Shown one piece after another: positions 10,854 to 20,405 of a stretch of DNA of 64,000 nucleotides. Origin of the DNA: Monocercomonoides exilis (taxonomy: Eukaryota > Preaxostyla > Oxymonadida > Polymastigidae). The notes under the pieces are model-generated. The model was not told the origin of the DNA. It was given only the letters and a program-made list of their open reading frames with translations, and made no database searches. The DNA lies in NCBI GenBank assembly GCA_001643675.2, contig LSRY02000043.1:310001-374000 (forward strand), written 5' to 3'. The translations under genes and the position numbers were made by a program. Each line of letters starts with the position of its first letter. The first letter of the stretch is position 1.

Positions 10854-13032
10854 ATGGAAAATGACTTTCCCGTTCTGCCAATTCCATTTGATCTTGAATA
10901 CACCTATATAATAGAGATTGTAAAGTTTGTTTTCAAATTTTCTTTTTTTTTTAAATTGACGGAATTTCAAAACAATAGAAAGAATGCTTTTTCTTTTGTT
11001 GCACTTCAACTTCCAGAAGGACTTCTTCAACATTCGGTAAAAATTGTTCAATATCTCACAGAGTTTGATCCTTTGATGTTTATTAAAAGAAAATGAAATT
11101 GTTTTTCAAAGAAAAACCAATGCAGAATTTTTTGTTCTTGGGGATGTTTCATATGGAGCCTGCTGCATTGCTGATAGATATGCTTCAGAACTTGGTGCAG
11201 ACGCTATATTTCATTTTGGGCATCATAAGCTCAGTGTGATTGACAAGTTTTTTCTCATGTTTCATTTGTTGCTTGCATAGTTGACGAATCTGTGATACCT
11301 GCTTTCTATATTCCATGCTTTTATGTAAACGAAAGAGATGCTGCAAATATAAAACTTTTGAAATCTTTGCTAGAAGAAAATTTCAAGTCCACTGACAGAA
11401 TTGCTCTTCTCACGACTGCCCAACATTCAAAAGCACTTACGGTTTGAGCTCCAAATTTGAGTTCTGATGATTCTGTCATATTGTATTTGTTTTGTGCTTT
11501 CTTTTTTTTTTTTTCTTTCTTTTTTCTTCTTCAGGATTTTGTTAAATCATGTGAAAAATCAGAAAATGATTCAAAATTACCAAAGATATTTCTTCCTTCA
11601 AATCCTCCTTTGCCAGATGGTGAATTTTTGGGATGCACCTGTCCTTCTCTTAAAAATAGCGCAGATGGTATTATTTTTGCACACTTAAATTTTGAATGCT
11701 TACAATTTGTTTTTCTGAACATTTTTTAATTTAATGTTTTTTTTCTTTAAATAAAAACATGAATTTACTTTAATCCAGCTATTGTCTGCTTTGTAGATGG
11801 AAGATTCCAAATGGATGCTGCCATCCTCGCTAATCCAGATGTGCCTGCATATAGATTTGATCCTGAGACACAGAAATTGACAAAGGAGTTTATTGAAATA
11901 GAAGCATTTACGAAGTTTCGAAAGTATGGAAAAAGTTGAATTTTGGATATCAAAAAACAGAAATTATATTTTTACGATGCATGCAAAATGTTTATTACTT
12001 TGGTTATTTTAAATGTTTGAATCTTGTTGGATTGTATAATTTTCCTCTTCAAATCTTTTGTTTGCTTGCTTCAATTTTTTATCCCATTTCCACAGAAGTC
12101 TGATTGAAAAGGCTAGAAAATGCAACAGAATTGGTGTTGTAAGTTCATTATTAGGAAGACAATGTAATTCTGTGACTCTTCAGGTGTATAGCCACAAAGC
12201 TTTATTCAAAATAACTTTCTGTTTCAAATAATTATAATTTCAAATTTTTATTCTTGTCAAAATAAATTAATACTATAAGCTTATTCAACATGTTATGGAC
12301 GAATGGGTTACTCAGTCTCCTTCAACGCATTCTGTCACATACGCTTCCTTTTCTGACGTTTCTTCAGAAAACCTTTGTTCTGTTCGTGCTTCTTCTTCTT
12401 CTTCAGGCGATCAGTTGAAGAAAGAACAACAAACCTTATCATCTTCCACATCTCCTTCCAATTCACTTTCATCTTCATCAACTTCATCCTCTTCCTCCTC
12501 TTCTTCCTCTTCTTCCTCTTCTTCCTCTTCTTTCTCTTCTTCCTCGTCTGATTCTATTCAGTGCTGGGTCGTTGTCGGATGTCCGCGGCTTTCTCTTGAC
12601 TGGTCTCTGTCTTTGGACGATTCTTTCATTCTTCTCACTCCTTCTGAAGCACTATTAGCTTTTGGGGCTGTCAGCAAGAAGATTGAGAGTGATCTCAGCA
12701 ATTCTGACGCAAATTTGGAATCTGCTTCAGATGAATGTCAAAAGGAAAATGAAAAAGTTGGAGACATTGTGGATTTCTCTTCAACTCAAACGGTGGCTGA
12801 CTCTCCATCGGCTTCAACTGTTCCATCTTCAAACGAAGGAGGTTCTTTGAAAGATGAAAGAAGTAATAGTATACCTTTGACTCTCGCCCAATACCTTCCT
12901 GTAATGAATCATTGGTCCAGAGGAGGCTGTGGACATCCAATTGTTTCAAAAAAATCTACGGGACAGAAAAGCATATCAGTTGTTTTTGCTGATGGCAAAT
13001 GTTTTTCAAGAGATATCGAAGATATCAAATGA
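10854..13032 (+). CDS. DPH1: DPH1-like diphthamide synthase subunit
   Basis: Eight exons (10854-10924, 10979-11062, 11112-11233, 11281-11441, 11535-11667, 11779-11923, 12096-12183, 12280-13032) give 518 residues. The protein would transfer the aminocarboxypropyl group of SAM to the conserved His of elongation factor 2 through a non-classical radical-SAM Fe-S cluster. The three cluster cysteines of the family are present: YGACC at residues 66-70, FLGCTCP in exon 5, and VGCPRLSLDW in exon 8. VALQLPEGLL, LANPDVPAYRFDP and the LGRQ motif match DPH1 better than DPH2. Two departures are HFGHHKL, where DPH1 usually has YGHSCL, and a Ser run inserted before the third cysteine (near 12460-12550). The C-terminus diverges after the LLTPSEA motif. 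Exon 1/2 junction is the least certain. Confidence 0.82.
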
Positions 13033-13192
13033 AAAAAAAACTTTAAAATTTTCTTAAATGTGAAATTCATAGAATAACTATTTTTTCCTTTAGCTATGAA
13101 AATACCAATCAAATTTTCACTGCTAAACTGAGATATACAGAAAGAAAAATAATTGCAAACAATGAACACCCTTAATATAGTTTTGGCAAATC

Positions 13193-16100
13193 ATGAGTGA
13201 AGAAGAAATTGAATATGAAGAGGTAGAAGAAGAAGTCGAAGAAGTGGAATATGTAGAAGAAGAAGATCAATTTGAATCTTCATCTAGTCAACCATCTTCA
13301 TCTAGCATGTCTTCTTCATCCTTTGAATCAGGGGCAATTGTTGCACGGGTTTGAGTGAAGATAATTGTGAGTTTTAACTATTTTTTTACCTATAGGGATT
13401 TCACTTCATAAATCAAGAAACTATAAAAATGACATTTGACGATTTTATAAAGGATTTAATGTCAAAAATTGGCACAACTTATGATCAAACTGTTTTGCTT
13501 TGTGTTGCTTTCAGGTTTTGAATATTTTGCATTTTCTTAAAAAAGTGAATTTTTTACGTTAAATTTTATTTCTATCCTTTATCCAGGTGGAATAAAGAAA
13601 AGCTTTTTAACGATTATTTTGATAATTCAAACAAATGGCTTGTTGCAGCTGGACTTGAACTTGCCGAAGCGGAAAGCGAGGTTGTAAAAGCAGCAGATGA
13701 GACAGAAAAAAGTGAGAAAGCTCATCCAAAAGCGACGCAAACACGTTCTAGATTTAATTTTAGAAAACGCGATCAATCAAACGCATCAACTTCAACAAAA
13801 GCAAGTTTAACTCCAAAAAAACCAGAACTGTCACCGCCAACGAGCATGAATAGCGACGGAACGTATTCATGCTCTGTCTGTTTTTGTGATTATCCCGAAA
13901 AAGAAAGTTTGAAATTTGAAAAGTGAAACAATTATTTGTTAATGTAAAATTGTTTCAATAATTGTCTATTGCTATTTGTGCATTTACGTATTTTTTACAA
14001 CAGTCATCAAGCTAAAGTGCGGTCATGCTTTTTGTCGTGGCTGTGTTGGAGATAACTTGAAGGCTCAGGTCGAAAAAGGAAAAGCATGCATTGCTACCCA
14101 ATGCATGGAGCAAGGATGCTGTTTGATATATCCTCCTTCTATTTGGGAGCAAACAACAAACTGTATGTGATTTACCATAAAATATATTTGATTGGATGAG
14201 TCAAATTTTGTGAAATATGATATGATATTTTGAAATAGAAGGATTTTATTTTCAAATGGAAGATTCTTTTTTTGACTTTGTTGAGAAATTTGTTTCAATT
14301 TTTGAATGTTTTCTTTTATCTCAATTTAATTTATTGATTTATTGATTATTCTTCGACTATCATTCAATTTTTTTTTCATGAATTATGAAAATTTACAGCT
14401 GAAACAATGAAAAAATACAATTACTTTTTGATGCAAACGTTTGTCGAAGAAAACAGAGAGATGCGGTTTGTCTTCTTTTTCTATATTCTTTTGTTAATTA
14501 TTGCCTTCACAATACATACGTGTCTATCCATTTTTTTTTTTTTTTAATTTTCCTTCTCTCATTTATATGACTAATTTTGTGTGATTGTGTACTTATGTTC
14601 CAATTGTAAATTGTATCTATGGATAAAAACAATAAAAGTTGGTGTCCGGCTCCTGGATGCCCTTGGGTCTCACAGAAAGTCGGATTTTCATCAGAGGTGA
14701 AATGCCTATGTGGTCATTTATATTGGTTTGTCAAATGTCAATTTCTGTGTTGCTTTCAAAGATAATTATTTTGTGATCTATGTAAATATCTATACATACA
14801 TATTGTTATTGTACTTTGTCGATGGAATGAAATAACTGAAATCATATTTTTAATTCTTGCAACTTACTTATGAATTTTTTATTTTATACACTCAGTTTCG
14901 ATTGTGGCTTGGAGAGCCATCAGCCGTGCCCGTGTGGCTTGGTTGAAAAGTGGAATGAAAGATGCAACGACTCAAATATGGACAATGACTGGATGATTGC
15001 AAATACAAAACCTTGCCCTGGGTATGCTTGCTTCAAAGACAATTTCTTTTTTTTGTCAGTTTTTCTTTTCTATCATCTACAATTTTTAAAATATTAATTT
15101 TTTTATCATTAGATTTTCTTAATTAAAATTTTTAATAATTTTTTTTTTATTTTTCTGTTCTTTCTTCATCTAACAATGTATTTGTTTTTATTGGCACATT
15201 AAAGATGCAAGAAGCACATTGAGAAGAATCAAGGGTGCAATCACATGACTTGCTCACAGTGCAGGCACGAGTTCTGCTGGATCTGCATGGGGCCTTGGTC
15301 CCAGCACGGTTCTCAAACTGGTATGTGTGAAAATGAGACAAAGAAATAATAATAATAATAAGTGATTGATTGGTTGGTTGGTTGTGAAAAATGAAAGAAA
15401 TTTTGAGAAATTTTGAATGGAGGATAGCCAAATTGAAATCTCTGTTAACACCGTTCTTTTAAATGTGATTGGCTATCATGTTTTTTATTTTTTTGATTTT
15501 TTGTGAAAAACTATTGAATTTTCGATTATTGCATTATTCATTGCATAAATATATTCATTCAAATTCTTTATGATTTTACAAATTCTGTATTTGTTAATAT
15601 CTTTCTTTCTTTTTTCCACATTTTATTTCTGAAATAACTATTTGTATATCATTTTTTATTTTATTTAATTAATTTGTTTTGTGCGTGTGTGTGTACATGT
15701 GTGTGTTATTTTCAGGTGGGTACTATTCGTGCAACAGGCCAGTTGACAGTTCGATTGGTAAGCAAGTGGCTTCGGCAAAGCAGCGTCTGGAGTATTATCA
15801 GCATTACTTTGACAGGTATCAGGAGCACAACCGCTCAATGACCTTTGCGGAGAAGCAGCTTAAGAACATAAAGGGCAAAATGCAGGACTATATGGCAATC
15901 CACCACTGCGACGAGAGAGTGGCTGAGTTTCTGAAGGACGGAGCAGAGCTGGTTGTGGACTGCAGGCGAGTGCTGAAGTACACTTATGCCCTCGGGTTCT
16001 TTTTGGAGAAGGGTTCTCAAAAAGATCTGTATGTTTTTTTTCTGAATGGATAAGGGAAAAGAGATTAAGGTGATTAGAAATGGGATGGAATTTTGAATTT

Positions 16101-16640
16101 GAAAAAATTATTGTTATTATTTATTTATTGAGATTGAATAATTATGTGAAGTATGGGGAGACTTGAAAATTATATTGCCTTTCAGAAAGAAATCTGTATA
16201 TTTCTTATTCAAGAGTTCAACTCGTTCGGACTCAATTCCTGTTTTATTTCTTTATTTCAATTTGAATTGTAACAAATTTACTTTTTTACTCATTCTGTTT
16301 TTTTATTTTTTTGAATTATGTATTTGTGTTCATTTTTTATTTCTCCAAAATGAAAAGTTTTGAGTTTCTTCAGCGTGATTTGGAACATGAAACAGAGAAT
16401 CTGAGCGAACTGACAGAAATGAAGGTCGAGAAAATAGACAGAATGAAACTGTTGAATTACATCACCACAACGAAAGGCGTATGATTTTTCGTTTCCTTTG
16501 TTTATTTTGAAGTTGTTTAAAAAAATATTTATTATTTTACTGATTTTTATTATTAATTTTACTACAATTGCGAAAAGTATCTTGCGCATCTCATCGAAGG
16601 ATTGGCCGAAAATCAAGCAAAATATGCACAAATAGATTAA
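13193..16640 (+). CDS. ARIH1: Ariadne-type RBR E3 ubiquitin ligase (ARIH1-like)
   Basis: Eleven exons (13193-13348, 13396-13514, 13587-13906, 14004-14162, 14399-14465, 14639-14725, 14896-15021, 15205-15320, 15716-16028, 16358-16478, 16578-16640) give 548 residues, almost the length of human HHARI (557). Order: acidic Glu/Ser N-terminus; UBA-like region; RING1 from about residue 187 ([12 protein letters not shown] then [11 protein letters not shown]); IBR ([21 protein letters not shown]); RING2 ([19 protein letters not shown]); then the Ariadne helical domain (GYYSCNRP onwards). The catalytic Cys of RING2 falls at residue 356, in the QGCNHMTC context. Ariadne ligases pair with neddylated cullin-RING complexes and UBCH7-type E2s. 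All zinc ligands I checked are present, so it should be active. Confidence 0.93.
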
Positions 16641-18165
16641 TAATATTCATTTTCTCTCACCTACTTAGTGTATAACTCTCTTTTTTAGTTGTTTTTTTCG
16701 AAATTTTCCTTCTTTTCATTTCTCATGAAAATTAACTGAATTTTTATTTTTTTTATTTTTTGATATTGGATACAACAAATTTAAACTATAATTATTTTAT
16801 TGCTTTTTTAAAGAAATGTATTTTCATTACACGTGCAGCTTAAAAAATAATAATTAATTGAAAAATCAATAAAAAATAAAAAAAAATAAAAATACACAAT
16901 GTCACCGAAAACTCGCAAATTTTCAAAAAAAATAAAAAAAAGATTTCAGATACTGATTGCTGTTTTGAAAAAACACCAAAAATTATTATTAGACAAAACT
17001 TCGAAATGTGTTGGGTGTTTTTGAAATCATAACTTTTTTCGTGATTACTATAATCCAAATGTTTTTTATCTTCAGAGATATACTTTTTCCTAATAAAAAT
17101 AAAAATATATATATTCCAAATGGTAATACTTGTAAAATGTGTGACAAAATCATCTGTTTGTTGCATTATCACTTTTTAATGCACATTCACATTCATTCAA
17201 AACAAATTTTTAATTCAAAATTAAAAATTTAAATCACATGATTACAAAAATAATAACCTTGTTGTTCATACAAACGGAAAATAAATTGCAATGATTTCAA
17301 AATTTAGTGTGTGACATTTATTCAAAACAAAATTAACAAATGATGGAATTATTAATTTTTGGCTTTCATTCATTAATATTATTTATTCCTCTGTGACGTG
17401 ACAAGTTAAAATTCTTTTGTGTATCACAAAAAAAGTCATTATAATAAAAAAGAGAGAATAAATTTAAACAAAATATAACAATGATAACGAACACTTTAAG
17501 AGATTTTGAACAGCGCTTCAGAAAAATTATTGTGGATAGCATCTGAAATATCTGTTATTTTCACTTTTGTCAGTGATCGTCAGTGATGATCAAAGACAAA
17601 TTGAGACAGAAAAATTCCATTACTGACATTTTTAGTCAATAAAAAAATTATTATTGGAAGACTGATAGAAAAAATAGAAAATTTTGTATCTTGGAAATAC
17701 TTTGAATTGCTAAATGTTAATTCAAGGATAATATTTTTGCTTCATCAAAATAAGTTGAAAGGACAAATATTTCTTTTTCTGACAAAACTTCATAATCAAA
17801 TCTGTAATTAACTCATTGTTTCATTTTTATTTTGAAATGTCACTGATATCAAATATTTTTAATCCCATTTATCCCCTATCCACTTTTTTTTTTCCCATTG
17901 CATTAATAAAAATAAAAGAATTTATAAATATTTATTTATTGATAAAAAAATTGATAAACCAACTTATCAAAAGTTAAAAAAAAATATTAACCTTTTTTTA
18001 AACAAACGAAAACCTTTTCATTTTTCACAAACAGAAAATAAAATTATAATATATTGTTATTTTTGTTGATTTGTTGATTACCATTATAATATAATTTATA
18101 TTTTTTTTGTTTGAGCTTTTTGTTTATCAAAAAGATAAGTTGAAAATTTCCTTGCTTTTTGATAG
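16641..18165. other. Long AT-rich intergenic region
   Basis: 1.5 kb between the Ariadne and PACRG-like genes. Extremely AT-rich, with short reading frames only. No supported coding, RNA or repeat feature is seen apart from A/T homopolymers. Confidence 0.55.
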
Positions 18166-19071
18166 ATGTCATATAGAACTTCTTATTCACAACCTAAATC
18201 ATCATTATCTACATCAAAAGTGAAAGCAAAAGCGAAGTCATCTTCAGCATCATCTGTCTTAGCATCACCAACTTCATTAAAAATATCTTCTTCAAGATTT
18301 GATTCAATTCCTCGCGGAGGCGGATTTGGATCAAAAACAGGTGGTAAAACGTTTGGACCTTATTTTTTTTTGAAATTGACATTTGCTTATGATGAATGTT
18401 TGTAGTGCATTTGCAGTTGCTTATTCAAACGGTTCAATTCCATGTAGGTTAGTGACTGGTACGGCAAAAATGGCATTGGAGTGGAAACAGACGTTTGAAG
18501 AAATTGACTATGAATCAATTCTTCCTTTATGCGTAGAAGGATTGAAAGAAATTGCACATCCTTATTTTACAGTTGCAAAGATGGCATGCATTGAGCTTGT
18601 ATCAGCAGAAGTTTGAAACAAGATCAACTTACTATCTTTTTAGAATTGTTATTTATTCGCATCATGTTGATTATTTGTGTTTAATTATTTTTTCAGATTG
18701 CACATGAAACAATTCCTCCAATACTTCCAGAAGTTATAAAAAGATTGAGAGAAGTAATGGTTACAACATCCAGAAGCAACTTAGATGCTTTTGCGACAAG
18801 TCTTGAATTTCTAATTGGCCTTTCAAATGCGGTGACAGAGAGTCTAACACCTCACATTACTCTTCTTTTATCTCCAATTGCTGCAGAAATGATGAAAGCT
18901 GGAAGCGGAAGAACTTCTTCAGCAGCTAAATCTTGCACAAAGACTCCAGGAGGCGGAGGTGAAATTAATTTGAAAGAAAAATCACTTGAAGTACTACAAA
19001 TTTTGGAAGAAAACGGAGGAGAAGAAGCTTATGAAATTATTCATAAAAAAATTCCAACATATTCAAGGTGA
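18166..19071 (+). CDS. PACRG: PACRG-like axonemal protein
   Basis: Three exons (18166-18350, 18406-18610, 18697-19071) give 254 residues. After a basic, Ser-rich N-terminus of about 55 residues, the protein reads AVAYSNGSIPCRL, LEWKQTFEEIDYESILPLCVEGL and then armadillo-like helices, ending with GGEEAYEIIHKKIPTYSR. This matches the PACRG core, which in human reads 'fY..GdlPi', 'idYh.yLPLfFdGL' and 'YGGEDAfinIky.vPTYeS'. PACRG sits in the inner junction between A and B tubules of doublet microtubules. Its presence indicates that the organism builds motile flagella. A Lys-Thr-Pro-Gly-Gly loop is inserted where PACRG has its variable loop. The related PACRGL paralogue is the main alternative. 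Confidence 0.85.
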
Positions 19072-19335
19072 TTTAATTGTGATTCTAATGTTTGCTATAA
19101 TTTGACAATTTTCATAACGGAGGAGACTTTGAATATTGAAACAAAACTGAAGGTTTCACAAAAATTCACCAAGATTTCGTGCTAAGAAATTTTTAATTTA
19201 TGCTTGCAAAAATGAGAAAAATCATAACAAAAACATTTCAATAAAAATTACAAAATAGTTTGACAAAAAGAATGATTGAGAATTACAAAAAAAGATCAGA
19301 TACTTATCATGTACTAAACAACTCTTTTTCAAGTT

Positions 19336-19419
19336 CTCTCCATAGCTCAGTTGGAAGAGCGCGAGACTGTAGAAAAAGCTGATATCTTGAGGTCGCTGGT
19401 TCGAACCCGGCTGGGGAGA
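19336..19419 (+). tRNA. tRNA-Tyr (GTA) with 11-nt intron
   Basis: Full cloverleaf. Acceptor CTCTCCA pairs with TGGGGAG, with discriminator A at 19419. The anticodon stem CGAGA (19362-19366) pairs with TCTTG (19385-19389), and the T arm is GCTGG-TTCGAAC-CCGGC. Anticodon GTA lies at 19369-19371 with G37 at 19372, followed by an 11-nt intron at 19373-19383 in the canonical 37/38 position. The A box (near 19343-19354) and B box (GGTTCGAACCC, 19398-19408) are intact. A T6 run from 19421 is the Pol III terminator. Confidence 0.95.
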
Positions 19420-19420
19420 A

Positions 19421-19426
19421 TTTTTT
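19421..19426 (+). terminator. Pol III T-run terminator of tRNA-Tyr
   Basis: Six consecutive T immediately after the tRNA 3' end. Confidence 0.8.
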
Positions 19427-19488
19427 GCTCATAAATAAAAGATTCCCAAAATATATTTTAATTTTCCCTTAACAGATACAATATTTTC

Positions 19489-20039
19489 ATGGAATCAGAA
19501 GCAGCAAGACTTAAAACATTTACAGAATGGCCTCATGCTGCAACTCCTAATTGTAAATGTACTCCTAAAGCAATGGCGGAAGCTGGATTTTATCTTGCAC
19601 CTGTTCCTCCTAAAGCAATTGACAGAGTGATTTGCCATTCTTGTGGCATTGAATTGGTTTTTCATTATTCACAACAATATATTTTTGTCATATTATATTT
19701 TTTGAATTGAATAATTTTGTTGATTTTTTTTATTTTCATAGGTTGATTGGATTCCTTCGGATATTCCTTCTGTTGAACATCTTAGGTTCTCTCCAGACTG
19801 CAAATTTATGAATCAACGTTTGCTTTCAACATTTAAATGTTTATTAAAGTACATTTTCTTTTTTCTGTTTCTAAGAAATGGATAGTTCTGATCCTGCCAA
19901 ATCACTTTTCGTTCAACAACTCATTCTTTCTTCAGTTTCAGAACCTATTGCTTGTTTAGTTGAACAAAATTTGCCAGAAGTTCAATCAGGAAGTTATGCA
20001 CCATCGTCTCGAAGCGATGATGCAACACTTTTGTGGTAG
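19489..20039 (+). CDS. Survivin-like single-BIR protein
   Basis: Three exons (19489-19656, 19742-19817, 19876-20039) give 135 residues, close to survivin (142). The BIR domain runs from RLKTFTEWP (residue 7) through CKCTPKAMAEAGFY to the zinc site. The ligands C49, C52, H69 and C76 have spacing C-x2-C-x16-H-x6-C, identical to survivin. A helical C-terminal half follows, as expected for binding borealin and INCENP in the chromosomal passenger complex. No RING or other domain is present, which argues against an anti-caspase IAP. The third exon depends on choosing donor GTTTGC at 19818, which gives a typical 58-nt intron; the competing GTACAT donor would leave only 27 nt. Confidence 0.85.
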
Positions 20040-20405
20040 AATTACCATTTTTCTTTACCTTATTTCTTTCAAAACTGACTCACGCAAAATCTTTTTCTTA
20101 TTTTGTTATGTTATTTGTTCAACATTATTGTTTCATGTTATGTGCACTCTGGATTTTTACATCAACTATTTTTTGATTTTGATTTTTGTATAACCTATTT
20201 ATTTGCTCAATTGCTTGATCTTATATCTATGTTTGCCCCTGTTGCATGTCAATATAAATTCTGTGATTTGTTTGGAAGAGAAGAAGCACTTCATTTTTAT
20301 GTTTAAATTTTTTATGTGATTAGGGTATTCGATCATTTATTGTTTTGGTGCTTATCCTTCAAAATAATTTAGTGCACAGCAAAACTTTTTTCTTTTTGGT
20401 TTTTA
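20040..20405. other. Intergenic region
   Basis: Spacer between the BIR gene and ATG4; T-rich, with no supported feature. Confidence 0.5.

Noticed and set aside
10920-10978. Reading straight through exon 1 of the DPH1-like gene without an intron
   Set aside because: The frame stays open, but the extra residues (Phe/Lys-rich) have no place in the family, whereas removing 10925-10978 restores family spacing to VALQLPEGLL.
15679-15715. GT-rich repeat as Z-DNA element near the Ariadne exon
   Set aside because: It is a short GTGTGT run inside an intron ahead of the acceptor; too short and interrupted to claim a function.
19849-19875. 27-nt intron in the BIR gene
   Set aside because: A GTTTGC donor at 19818 gives a normal 58-nt intron, keeps the frame and matches other donors, so the ultrashort intron is unnecessary.
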